NCBI GenBank assembly: GCA_009602735.1
Contig: WELA01002296.1
Span: 237,372 to 283,246, forward strand
DNA: 45,875 nucleotides
Source: Mesotaenium endlicherianum
Taxonomy: Eukaryota > Streptophyta > Zygnematophyceae > Zygnematales > Mesotaeniaceae
Direction of reading: 5' to 3'
In this document: in pieces, positions 34,501-44,282 of the stretch
Position numbering within the stretch: position 1 is the first letter of the stretch
Layout: each line of letters starts with the position of its first letter
Program-made: the position numbers and the translations under genes
The notes under the pieces: model-generated
Database searches by the model: none
The model's input: the letters and a program-made list of their open reading frames with translations, nothing else
What the model was told of the DNA's origin: nothing

Positions 34501-35092
34501 GACTTAGGGCATCCATAGCGTCCTTATAAGGTTCTGCACTTTCTTGACCCATTCGGTCTTGGAGAAATGAGCTAGGACCCTCCTCTGCTACTACAGCCCT
34601 CTTATGAGCCGGCTTTTTGCGACGTTGAAAGACCTTGACTTTCTCCCCAGTTTGCCTAATGGGAAACTGAGGGGTTATGAGGATAGGGTATTCCATGTCT
34701 TGAGGAGGGGTCTCAGGAGGAGCTGGATGCAGGGCATGCGTGGAATGAGAGCTAGAAACCCCCTCTGAATCGAATGATGGGGAACCATCCACTTCAAGAA
34801 TACGTGATTGAGGTAAACCTGAAGCGATAAAATTTTCATTTTCTTCAGTGCAATCAGTCATAGACGAGACATGATCTTTCTGCAGTAAACATTCTTTCTG
34901 AGAAGGTGTGGCAGGTGTTTCGGGATCAGTTGATTGCCCATCGCCATTGTTTTCTTGGTCCAGACTAAGAGCTTGGCACTTTTTTCTCACACGATCGCTT
35001 CCCGCATTGCTCTTATTGGAGATGTCAGAAAGACAATCTCTGATTTTGATATGCTTCGAGTACTGACCACCTCTCCGAGTATTAACAGGCAT
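25707..35092 (-). CDS. Haspin-type histone H3 Thr3 kinase, at least thirteen exons
   Basis: Mitotic kinase that phosphorylates histone H3 Thr3 to recruit the chromosomal passenger complex. Exons in transcript order: 35092-34437, 33281-33216, 33046-31797, 31456-31333, 30265 to about 30182, 29860-29768, 29184-29123, 28777-28644, 28001-27931, 27400-27348, 26643-26577, 25820-25707. At least one exon between the first two is unresolved. Plant-haspin N-terminal motifs are present (VFQRRKKP; AYFAEVDAFELEEESPAPK). Kinase core: glycine loop KLGEGTFGEAFGA, FKIVPMDGD, RICEGRYGPELIRAWEDWD, VFEDGGADLERYV, catalytic FEHRDLHWGNVLL, IDFTLSR (the haspin variant of DFG), FFDLSADPEIFQGPSGDIQ, DTYRRMKKL, TNCLWLHYFADILLNKK; the end is FFDGMYL. 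The exon with helix alpha-C and a short piece before RYVTYVF are missing, each near a single N (30959, 30181). The 1250-nt exon adds a Glu-rich and Gly-Ala repeat region. Confidence 0.88.
27103..27142. repeat. 12-bp repeat TTCCTTCAGACA
   Basis: Just over three perfect tandem units of ACATTCCTTCAG type inside a haspin intron. The run gives in-frame Asp-Ile-Pro-Ser repeats in a plus-strand frame that I regard as a shadow. Confidence 0.8.
27633..27796. repeat. 11-bp TTGACCT minisatellite in a haspin intron
   Basis: Two clusters of a strict 11-bp repeat TTGACCTnnnn. Seven units run from 27633 to about 27709 (variable parts ATAC, GTGG, CCAG, GCAG, ATAC, CTAG), then three more run from 27762 to 27796. 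In the gene's sense strand the core is AGGTCAA. A related 12-bp GGTCAAC repeat is in SPP intron 7, and two scattered copies lie at about 28155-28185. The core matches the W-box consensus TTGAC(C/T). Confidence 0.85.
28340..28430. repeat. Donor-edge copy of a haspin kinase exon
   Basis: GGTGGGCCCCGTCAGAGTCG with flanking GGAGGGAAGG resembles the true exon edge at 28621-28680 (AGAGGGCCTACCAGAGTCGA with GGAGGAAATGG). That edge is the end of the exon encoding IDFTLSRLDS plus its donor. One decayed copy lies about 260 bases into the intron, on the far side of a CTG expansion. Confidence 0.55.
28433..28590. repeat. CTG/CAG trinucleotide expansion in a haspin intron
   Basis: Imperfect (CTG)n from 28433 with a pure run of 16 CTG at 28524-28571, lying just inside the intron near the donor at 28643. 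On the gene's sense strand it is (CAG)16, a possible decoy acceptor and hairpin former. Confidence 0.9.
29615..29725. repeat. AGGGC/TAGGGC pentamer-hexamer repeat
   Basis: Tandem TAGGGC passing into AGGGC (GGGCTAGGGCAGGGCAGGGC) in the haspin intron just below exon 29768-29860, on its donor side. Confidence 0.8.
30700..31275. repeat. Two tandem ~110-bp repeats in the haspin intron that should hold the alpha-C exon
   Basis: Set one has copies near 30540, 30730 and 30825 sharing AGCAAGCAGGGGCAAGGC, then GATGCCGCATGCTGCTG. Set two has copies at 31010, 31118 and 31237 sharing CCAGAGCAGGCACCAGGGGA, then GCGTTTG(G/A)CAC. The single N at 30959 lies between them in a C-rich run. No coding segment for kinase helix alpha-C is visible on either side. 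Confidence 0.7.
31880..32690 (-). repeat. Coding microsatellites in the haspin linker (poly-Glu and Gly-Ala)
   Basis: Inside the 1250-nt haspin exon, CTC-rich plus-strand triplets encode long Glu runs. A run of at least 13 Glu lies near 32245-32290, with others near 31885-31990. CCTC(C/T)GGCCCAG-type repeats encode GEAGPGEAGPEEAG near 32095-32190. CCCCTG hexamers at 32590-32675 encode Ala-Gly repeats. They lie between AFELEEESPAPK and the kinase domain and keep frame, so the linker varies in length without breaking the gene. Confidence 0.85.
33050..33215. repeat. Donor-edge copies of a small haspin exon
   Basis: The exon 33216-33281 edge (CTTACCTCCCGTGTCAGAGC, then AGTCGGCAG) recurs as ATACATCCCATGTCAGTGCA/GTTGGCAG at about 33140 and ACACATCCCATGAGGATG at about 33066. 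Linking blocks GTGGAGGGTCATCCCATGTT repeat too. The whole intron between the two haspin exons is made of these copies. Confidence 0.65.
33282..34436. other. Haspin intronic region with unresolved small exon(s)
   Basis: The first haspin exon ends in phase 2 but the exon at 33281-33216 starts in phase 0, so at least one linking exon must lie here. Candidates on the minus strand are a stretch near 33660-33790 (TTEETRKLWDSHLPR) and one near 34260-34340 (AINAHEGNGQCNLHPYEEWF). Neither could be joined in phase with good splice sites. Confidence 0.4.
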
Positions 35093-36454
35093 TTCTTCGA
35101 CTGAGGACGCTGCAGAGCCAAAACGAACAACAGAATCAAAATTATCGTTAAGGTTGTCAATGAGAATATAGTACTCTGTTCAAGATTATGGTGTGCATCA
35201 TGGCGTCCTAGCACGTCCTAGCACGACTATGCAACTCGTAATCGATGGAGAAGGTTTGAAGTGGTTTGAATATTTGAAATTTGTGCTTGGAGGTGTATGT
35301 ACGATCTCGTCCTCTTGGCGGGCGGATTCAAAGGGCCAAGCCGATGGGATATTTGACGGTTAAGGGATATAAGAGGGGGGGGAAGCGCAAGCAAGCGCGT
35401 GCACAACGCTTGCACGCGCAAACTCAGAGTTGCTTCACACAATCGTCACAACAATCTCCCTGCTAGTTATAATTGCGACGCCTCAACAGCGAGTTTTGCG
35501 TGCTTTTCCGCCAAGTTTCAGCACATAAATGAAGATGTTATTCGTTAAACTGTTGAAGAGCTGTGTGACAACGTCTTCAATCAATTTTTGAACCTGAAAA
35601 ACCGTGACAAAGGTGGACAAACGTGGACTACAATTGACTGAAGCCATCGTGCTGCCATCAGATGTGATTAGATGCCATTACTCATGCACATGGTGGAACA
35701 TGGAGTGACATGGAGGAGAGAAACTGAGGTGCAGGTCCTGGCCAGGTCCTGGCACATCCTGGCAGGTTTTCCAGTGGCTGGCCCAGGCTGGCCTGACTAG
35801 ATACTGAGTCAACCCTCCAACTTTTTCAAAAATATCTTAACATGCACGAGGTGTGCATCCTTGAGCATTGACTGCACCGATTGGTATCAATGGCATGGAT
35901 TTCCCATCGATGATGACAGTATACTAGCACGAGCTCGTACGAGTTTGTGCGATCTTACACGAGCTCTCAAGGTCGGTTGTAGGAAGTTGCACTCCTTGAC
36001 AGCAGTGTCAAGGTCCTCCAAGTCAGCTTGGGAACCAGATCCACGTCGTTTCCTGCTGACGTGCTGGAGCCTGTGGCGAAGGCTGAAGCCTGGACGCAGC
36101 CAGTAGTGGCCGGTAGGGGAAGTGATGCAGAAAAGTCGAGAAAAAGCGAAAGCATACGGCTCGGCTTCAAATGGTGACAAAATTATGACCTGTTGGTAGG
36201 GCAGTCCATCTGGATGCACTTTCTGGCAAAAGTTCATTCAAAAGCTTCACATTGGGCCTGCATATGTGAATACAGAAGTTGTTCATGAACGTTTGAAAGC
36301 AGCTATAAGGCAACTGGAGGGCTTCCCTCTGCTGTAGATTGAAAAAAGGGCACGTATATTTCCACTCCATTACCCACCATATTCTTGAGTCGTTTGGATT
36401 GCAACAAAAGAGTTCATAGTGTAATTTCAAAAGGATTATCGTCCACAGTCGACT
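35093..36454. promoter_or_regulatory. Upstream region between divergent haspin and the 36455 gene
   Basis: About 1.36 kb between two divergent start codons, so both promoters are expected here (inference). Visible words: paired CGTCCTAGCACG near 35202-35225, an inverted GCGCGTGCACAACGCTTGCACGCGC near 35395-35420, and GGTCCTGGC repeats near 35735-35765. TTGACGGTTAA near 35354 is close to, but not, a mitosis-specific MSA element. Confidence 0.35.
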
Positions 36455-37934
36455 ATGGCGTCCATCATCACTCTTCAAGCAATTTCGTTGGGTGTACAGT
36501 GTTTAAGTCCATCAAATGTGGGTGCCCCTCGAGAGGCAAAAACAATTCGCTGTGCTAAGGTATCAAACATAGTGCGGCCTTCAGCACACAGGAGGTCAGA
36601 AGCTCCAGAATCTAGCGAAAGACACTTGTTCCCAAAACTGTACATGGCGAAGCCAAGGGATGATTCTTTGCTGAGAGCAATGCAGCAAGAGTCGGCTGCA
36701 AGAAACGATGAACAGAACGATGCCATGACTACTATTTTGGACGATGCTGCATACGCAACGGGAACCAGATGGATTAACGAAGACTACCTTCAGCTCAGCA
36801 TGCGTTCATACCAGTAAGTTCTTCAGTATGCCACTGCTTCAATATGACACCTTACAATATTTCTTTCGCCATTGTGTTACGTCCAAAACAAGTGCATTTC
36901 GAGGTTGGGAATATGGACTGAAATTTCAAGGCATCACCTCTTTGGACCATATTCATAGTACAATCAGGGCAAGACGTCAGAACCTCTGCTCAGTATTCTG
37001 TATGATGAAGACTTATCTTTGAAAGAGTGCCAGCAGACTAAATGTTGTAAAATCTGGGGACTAGAAGGCTACCAATAAAACCTCATTTATTTGTTTTTTT
37101 TTCGTTCTTCTTTTGGGTAAAATAAATTCCTCAGGATCATCAAGGACGAGGCACAGCACGCTCTACAGCACCACTTCGAGGAGAAGGCGCCAGCCGTGAC
37201 ACCCCAGCAGGTTCTGCACTCATGCTGCGCGATGGACGCAAACCACACCTTCTTCTGTGGTGAGCAGCTCTCATACCCAAGAACTTCTCACTCCCACTGC
37301 TGCTCTAGCTCCTAGAGTCCTACCTAGCTGGGAAGATTAGCATCCGCTAGATCATCCAGAAAAGCGTATATGTGTTATCAACGGCTGTCTATATAAATGT
37401 ATATACGAATGACTGGCTCCTGCTAGCAGCCGCAAGTAGTACAGAGAGATTAGCATCAGCTAGATCAGCTGGAAGTGCCTATATACACGTAATTAATGGC
37501 TGGCTCCTGCTAGCAGCTGCAAAGAATGCAGACTTTGGTAGCTTCGTGGTAGTTACTTCATAAAGGTGAGAAGGTGCTGACTCCTGAGAGGAAGAAAGCG
37601 TTTTCACCAATGCGGATAGGAAGCCCTGCACCGATAAGACTGCAAAATTAGAGTATAAAAGTTATTCAAAAAGATAAAAAAAGAATGACAGATAAGTCAT
37701 GCAGGAACCTAACTTCGTGTAACTACCTACTCGTGTAACTTCGTGTAATTACCTACTCCAGCGTGCTCAGAGCAGTTTTATTGTAGATCGATGTGAAGGA
37801 GGCAGAGGGGTTTTTGACAGCCCCGATCTCTCCCGCCGATTGCGCTTGCAGGGCATCTGAACGACGTGAGCCATGCAGTGAGCCCCGCGTGCATCTGGAC
37901 AGACTCCGTCAAGTTCGGCACAACCCACACGTGA
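36455..37934 (+). CDS. Unrecognised protein with transit-like N terminus, three exons
   Basis: Exons 36455-36813 (phase 2, CA before GTAAGT), 37135-37259 (acceptor TTCCTCAG, donor before GTGAGC) and 37852-37934 (acceptor CTTGCAG, stop TGA). Phases agree and give 188 residues. The N terminus (MASIITLQAISLGVQCLSPS, later Arg/Ser-rich) looks like a plastid transit peptide. The mature part has an acidic-polar helix (LLRAMQQESAARNDEQND), then TILDDAAYATGTRWINEDYL. Exon 2 reads IIKDEAQHALQHHFEEKAP and VLHSCCAMDANHTFFCGHL. The Cys/His cluster (CC, H, C, H) could bind a metal, but I know no matching family. Exons 2-3 are more GC-rich than exon 1. Coding status rests on phase-consistent splicing. Confidence 0.6.
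37330..37540. repeat. Tandem ~110-bp repeat in intron 2 of the 36455 gene
   Basis: Two clear copies share GATTAGCATC(C/A)GCTAGATCA, a TATATA-rich middle, and TGGCTCCTGCTAGCAGC(C/T)GC. The second ends near 37525. A remnant of a third precedes them near 37300. Further on, 37715-37757, CTTCGTGTAACTACCTACTC is doubled. Confidence 0.75.
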
Positions 37935-39639
37935 AAGGGCTGGTTGGGCGCTGGTCGGGCGCAGCCACGGAAGCCACATGGGGCCTCTCTGTGAGCATGC
38001 GCATCCACCATCTCTGTTCGTAATATTTGAGCTGAAGTATCCTGCGAGGGACCTGCACTTGCAGGCAGGCAGCCTTTCTTGGGACGTGAATCTGTGTAAG
38101 AAAAGGGTATGTAATTATGAGATTGTTAGGAGCCAAGTAGTACTCGGTGTATCATAGGCTTTTTGTAGATTTGTACAGGCACACTTTTACCCCAACAGAC
38201 ACAGTCTTATCCCTTTGCTTTTCTGGCAAGCAAGGGCTTACTCGACAGGCTGTACAATTGAGCGGAAGGACGTGCGGGGGGCACGTACCTCGAAGCAATT
38301 ACTATGGTGGTGTACCATGCACTACTGGTCCCTTCTTTGTTCCACTTTGGAATAGCCAGGAGTTGAGTATATACAATAAGCACACATAATCTCATGCTTA
38401 GGACTCCCCAGACTCCTCGGACCACTTCCCAGATGTCTTTTTTTGCACTACGATATGTGAAGACCAAGCCTTTCATCGTTTCGCATTGCGTACATGGCTT
38501 GGTCTTGAGCTTGTGCTGTGATCGGTGTGCACAGTGCTTAGTTTCCTGCTTGTCATTTTGAGTCAGCTTAGATCAAACAGCTCTTAGAAGTAATTACTGC
38601 CAGGTATGATTACAATAATGCTTGAGACAAGCTCCTCTGCTTCTGTGAGTTCTATTTTAAATTACCAGTTTACGACACGTACGTTGACTTATCTTTTGAG
38701 ACCCCGCAGAGGTATGAAACGACAATTTCTGTTGCAGGCAGGCATACACTGTACGTGCTTGTAAAAAAAATGCATAATGAAGTTCCTTGATGAATGAATA
38801 ACATGGGTACTATATGTATGCCTTGGAAAAAGTTGATGACGTTAATATATGCATGATACGTCAGTCGGGCGGAAACAATGCAAGCCTTTGCTTTAGTTAT
38901 TTATGGTCCATACACTTTGAGCGGGCAACGTGGACATGAGGAAGGTAATACACATGCAAAGCTAGATTATCATAAGCAGGTATATATACTAACAAACATA
39001 GTTGTGTATAGTTGTACTGAGTATGTAGTCTCGGATCCTCCAACGTTAATAAAATGTGAAGGTAGAAAATAGGAGCTCAAAAATAGTAGCAGTACTTCAT
39101 CACGATGCATGATACAAATTTTTTGAACAATGAATTTATTTCTATAAATCCTGGAAATATACAATCAAATGCCATGCACCCCCCCCATACCACGTCTTAA
39201 TTAATGCACAAGTAGCTATCTTAAGCATATACTTTAATGTGAACCTGCACACGATGTAAGCTCATGCAGGACATGAACTCTTGCTGCATAAGGCCACTTT
39301 GCCCTAAACCTTGCCTTCATATCCAAATCAATCTACATACAGCACGCCGCAGAATGCTTTGCTGGAGCCATCGCCACTGACAAATTCCGCAAAAAGGACG
39401 GTGTTCCCAACTTCACTTTCACAAGCTTGTGCGTATGAAAAAAGTTGCGCCAAGGCGTTTCATCAAATCCAGGTCCACACTGCGGCTGCAAGATCTGCAA
39501 GCTTTGAATTACAACACACAGTGCAGACTTATCACACTTTCGACCAGCCAGTGCCATTACTCAGCGCTAAAAAAATCGTCATCTTATGTACACTCCATAT
39601 CTTACATGATGGAAGATAACCAGTTCAAAAATTTGTCCC
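37935..39639. other. Convergent spacer between the 36455 gene and ARMC7
   Basis: About 1.7 kb, AT-rich, containing both 3' ends. No supported gene. A minus-strand stretch at about 39330-39440 is open and ends VLFAEFVSGDGSSKAF and so on before a stop; it could be an alternative last exon of ARMC7 or chance. Confidence 0.4.
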
Positions 39640-42600
39640 CTACAATATAGAACCTGTGGCTACAACCAGCGGCCGCTTTGCACTCTCCGACCTCCTTCCA
39701 TGCACGTGCTTGTCGAGAAATGCTTGAGCTGTGTTGCTGAATCGCACGTTCACCGCACTTGCCGCCGCATATTGCTCCATCAGCGCAACCACGGCCGGGC
39801 TAAGAATCTCTGCAGGGTTGAAGAAGAAGAAGAAGAGGAAAACGTTATTTCATTATTGATAATTTTTTTGATTTTTTTTTTTTGGTAGAAACACCTCCAC
39901 ACTCTGTCCATCACAGATCACGTCTATTGATCTGTACTGTTGCTCCTCCTCCTCAATCGACTGCAACTATCGCCACTGAGCAGCAGCTGCCAGGAAAACG
40001 ACAGCCCAAGCTCACGCAGGCTAATGAATGCTCTATTCCATATGCATGCGTCCAGAACTCGGCAATACCAACTAACTTTGATATCTTAACGCTGGGGTTT
40101 AACCGTAAGTTAAGCCCAGCCCTGCTCCGGCTCCGGCTAACAGATGCTTTTTGGCATGCAATCACAACCCGGGTGTAAGCCTAAACCCTCCACCCAAATA
40201 ACCTAGCCCCTGAAGGCCCAGCCTTGCTCCGGCTGACGGCGCCGCCGGCACAGGTAACGAGCAATGGCGCGCGCCAGCGCGCCAGATGCTCGTAAGCAGC
40301 ATTGCCCAACCCTGAACCCTTCAACTCAAGACGCTGACTGCTTAGACGTGCTGCCCAGACGCCCTGCCCGAACGACGAGCACCGTCGGCAGCAGGCCAGC
40401 AGAGGGACTTGGCGCCAGAAGAGCAATCACCCAGAAGCATCCTCCACATAATTTGACCTTAAAACCCGAACTCTAAAATTTCAAACCCAACCATCAACCT
40501 TGAGCTCTAGAAAACCCGGGCTTGCTCTTAAGCTGACGGTGGCAACACGCGCTGGACCCTAGCGAGCGTCGGGCGCACAAGACACACCCTCGGCTTTCTG
40601 ATACACGTGTTCGGACTTACGACACTGACTATTTGGGCTAACGACAATGACTAATCAGACTAACGACACAGAATATTGGGACATTGACACTGACAGCGCA
40701 TAGTCGGCAGCGCAATTGCTCTGGACATATCTACTTGGAAAAAGAATCTGGGCAATTGGAGAGTCAATCCCTGAGTTGTGCGTCGTCGTGCGGAGTGATT
40801 CAACCGTCGATGTGCCTCCCCTCAAGGTTTTTTTTCTTTTCTTTTTTTGAAGAGTAGGACCAGAGCGCAAGCGCGCCCAGATGTGGGGATCTCATTTTTC
40901 ACATGCTGTGTGACAAGACCCCGTAGAGAAGATTGGTAAGAGCGCCCCTGGGTTTTGGGCAGCGCCAGTTAACAAGTGCGGCGGTCTAGGTTTTGGAGCA
41001 GCGCCGCGCCATACAGCAGGTGCACTATAAACCTCACCCCCACATGTTTTCTGAGCAGCTGGCAGCTGGCAGCGGCAGATTCCAGAGCACACGAGCAAGC
41101 ACGAGGTGCCCCCCTTTCGCCAGGTGGCATGTCTATTGAGGCCGGAATAGGAGCTGGCACTTTGTATGCAACAAGTGTAAGGAGGGGGAAGGAAAAAGGG
41201 CTCACGCTTCTTGGTGGCGGGAGCGCACAGGAAGTAGAGGGCAGCCATGGCTGAGAGCACCTGCGGAGCGGAAGGGGGGAGGCACCGCCAGCAGCGTGTT
41301 TGGCTCTGCGATGTCCTTGCTCGAATTTGTTTGAGAGACAAATTGTTAGAGTATCTTATTATAGTTACAGTAAAGCGCTGATATGAAGGGGTTTATATTA
41401 AGGGTTTATATTAACGACTTCATTTGGAAAAAGGGTTATAGTGAACGGGGCATATCTCAATTGGTCTTCATTCATGTGGGGGGATCGATATGTGGGTGCA
41501 GTGCGCTGCTTCTGTGTTGGGTCCTTTTTGGGTTTCATTTCTTTTTCTCAACTCAGCACTTATTTTTTCTGAGAGGGCACTCCTTTCATGCTGCGTGCGT
41601 GCACTGAACTAATTTTGTTTGGGTTTTCCGTAGGTCCTTCTCGGGTTTTCAATTTGTATTCCAACTCTGCATTCTCCCTCTCATTGAAGGCACTCCTTCC
41701 ACACTGAGCACAGGTCAAGGGCGTGTGAGATTGACCCCTGTGTGCGCATCACATGGCACAGGCGGAGGGGTCCAGGGGAGCACACAAGCGGCATAGGGGG
41801 ACACTTGAGGCGTAGGGGCACACAAAGGCATTGGGGCACACAATAGGCATAGGGGCACACAATAGGCATAGGGGCACACAACAGGCATAAGGGCACACAA
41901 CAGGCATAGGGGCACACAAGAGGCATAGGGGCATACAACAGGCATAGAGGCACATGAGAGGCAAAGGGGCACACAAGAGGCATAGGGGCACACGAGAGGC
42001 ATAGGGGCACACGAAAAAGCTCACCGTGTTCTCCACAGGGCTGGACAGGCAGCCGATAATAAGCGGGATTCCGTCGCTCTCAATAATGACGGCCGCGTTT
42101 TTGGGGTCTGCACGCGTGCTCAGTGACAGCCAGCCAGCCAGCCAGACGTACAGCTGGTTGGCGGCGAGGCGTGTGCATGCTGCAATACTTCACTCGATAC
42201 AAATTACTTGATAACACTCAGAATGGTCTGAGATGTTCGGCAAACTTTTAGCAAATGCCGTTCGAGACAACCTATACGTACACGAGGTCAAATAAACACA
42301 TGTACATATAAGTAGAAATCAGATCAGATTATTCCAATTAAGCCCGCCGCAAACGGCGCGAAAGATTAACAAAAAACGTCCCGAAAAGAAAGGCACTTTT
42401 TGGGGGCTTCATGTGAACGAGGACACGGGAGAGCCATTTGTGCAGCACCCCCACGCTGCTCACGAGCATGCGCAGTATGGGTTCTTCCGGGGGAACGCAA
42501 AGTCAGTACTGGGTCAATACTGGGTAGCAACGGCGGGAGAGTGCTGCTTCGTATGCATGCGCAGGGCAGAAAGGAGAGCTGGCGCTTGGGAGAGACGAGA

Positions 42601-43704
42601 AAAGGCCTGCTGAAGAAACCACCCAGGCAGCCGTACCACTACAACTCCGTTTGAAATAGAACAGGTAATCTTTTTGGGTAGTCGTCGGGTGGATGGAGAA
42701 TTGGGCTTTCACGATTGGAGGTTGGAAACACGGGCACGCCAGGGCCCGGGGGTGCAGGGAGAGGGCGGGAGGGCGAGAGGGGGAGAGAGGGGGNCTTCAA
42801 ACCATGTCTATGTCAATGCTCCAGCTATAGTGCCTGCTTCTCGTGTCGTTGACTCCCCCGGAGAAATTCCTAGAGACGCGGGCGGCACTGGGGAGGAAGT
42901 ATGTTGCTCGAGCCTCGGCGCTCTCGAGCATTGCCCTCGATTTGTCCCTGGCGTGCAATGGGTGCCGCTCCCTTCTATCTCTGGCGCTGGCGGGGCTGGT
43001 GCCGCTGCGTTTGTCAGCTCGTGCAGGAATGAACCTGAGTTGCAATGGCAGGCAAAGGCTATGCTTGCATGTTCTTGTACGTGTTGCAGTCTCTGTTGAG
43101 CGGTGGAGCTGACTTGCCTGTCTGTGGGAGCCTGAGCCTGCGCAGACGCTGCCTGTTGCGCTGAGAGCGTGCATTGGAGGCTCCCTTTGTGGACAGGGTT
43201 TTCTCGTGGAAGATGGTGTGCCCTGCGGCAAGAACCACTGGGCATTCTCTCCCAGTTTGGTTTGTGCCATGCGGAATCCTTTGCAGCTCCAAGCAGAGGC
43301 AACTCGTCCCCCGACGACCTAGCTTCGTGTGTGTGCGTGAGAGAACGGGGAGGGCAAAGAGGTGGAGGGGGGAGTGAGGGCGAGCGCGAGGGCGAGCGCG
43401 AGAGCAAGGACAAGGGCGGGGGAGAGGGGGAGAGCGGGAGAGGGGGAGAGGGGGGGAGAGGGGGAGAGGGTGAGAGCGGGTGCAGGGAGACCCAAAGAGA
43501 GAGGGGGAGAGGGGGAGAGCGCGAGAGCGGAAGTGGGGGAGAGGGGTGAGGGGGAGAGCGTGAAAGGGCGAGAGGGGGAGAGGGGAAGAGCGGGAGAAAG
43601 AGCGCACCAGGGCAGCAATTGCAGATGCCGCCCATGCCAAACTCGACGAGGCGCTCGCTCGGCTCTGTGAGGCAGTCCAGGAACAGGTCCACCGCGTGCA
43701 GCTG
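39640..43704 (-). CDS. ARMC7-type armadillo-repeat protein, four exons visible, 5' part beyond the window
   Basis: Small armadillo protein orthologous by eye to animal ARMC7 (about 200 residues, poorly characterised). Exons in order: 43704-43608, 42107-42025, 41260-41206, 39809-39640. Phases agree across all joins and the stop is TAG. The peptide reads [20 protein letters not shown] and [11 protein letters not shown], then [20 protein letters not shown] and LSSPVENTV. It continues with [37 protein letters not shown] and [16 protein letters not shown], followed by a short polar tail. This matches ARMC7 from its central LDLFLDSL repeat to the C terminus without a gap. The N-terminal ~50 residues are not found before the right edge, so the gene is truncated by the window. 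Confidence 0.85.
40180..41205. repeat. ARMC7 intron with AACCC-type words and small local repeats
   Basis: Contains telomere-like words (CCTAAACCCTCCACCC, CCAACCCTGAACCC, AAAACCCGAACTC) at 40180-40510 and repeated CAGCC(C/T)TGCTCCGGCT blocks at about 40115 and 40222. No coding segment. The exon 41206-41260 donor lies at its upper end. Confidence 0.55.
41775..42017. repeat. 20-bp minisatellite abutting an ARMC7 donor site
   Basis: About twelve units of AGGCATAGGGGCACACAA(C/G)(A/C)-type 20-bp repeat, ending only about 8 bases from the donor GT at 42023-42024. Because 20 is not a multiple of three, all frames stay open and give Pro/Cys/Leu-rich peptides; these are not genes. Confidence 0.9.
43345..43607. 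repeat. Polypurine GGGGAGAG minisatellite on the donor side of an ARMC7 exon
   Basis: A nearly pure purine tract (plus strand) of GAGGGGGAGAG(C/G)G(A/C)GAG units, running up to the donor of exon 43608-43704. On the gene's sense strand it is a polypyrimidine tract straight after the donor. A G-rich run with a single N lies farther in, at 42794. Confidence 0.85.
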
Positions 43705-44215
43705 CTTGCCCCCACAGCCCCAGCACCATATGACTCAGTGGCAGTATACCGAGAAGCCGGCACCCAGAGCCCAGCTCTGTGAGGCAGTCAAGGAAACGGT
43801 CCAGTGCGTGCAGCTGCTCGCTCACGCAGGGCTTTACACAAGTCCTTGCTTACGCTCAGAGGAGAATATCGAAACCACAAACCCCGAACCCTAGCGCCAG
43901 AGGGGTCAAGCGTCCACCGCGTGCAGCTGCTCTCTCAGGGCTTTACACAAGTCCTTGCCCACGCTCAGAAGGAAAATCCTCAACCCCAAAACCCTAGCGC
44001 CGGAGCGGTTCGGCGTCCACCACGTGCAGCTGCTCTCCCCCACACCCACCCTTAAATGCCCAGAGGGCTGAGTGTAGATCTAAGACCCTGAGCCCTGAGT
44101 CCCAAACCCCCCAGAGGCAGTCCAGGAGCTGCTTGCCCCCACACCTCCAACAGGTCATCCCGCCAAGAGCCAAGAGATGACCTAAAATCCTACACTGGAG
44201 AGAGAGAGAGAGAGA

Positions 44216-44282
<67 letters not shown>

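Noticed and set aside
35345..35360. Mitosis-specific MSA promoter element for haspin
   Set aside because: TTGACGGTTAA differs from the required AACGG core, so it is not supported.
41681..42036. Pro/Cys/Leu repeat proteins on the minus strand
   Set aside because: The unit is 20 bp, so all three frames stay open; only 42025-42107 is coding, in ARMC7.
42808..43825. Frames of 157-294 residues rich in Pro, Leu and Ser on the minus strand
   Set aside because: They come from the polypurine tract read as its complement; only the 43608-43704 segment matches ARMC7.
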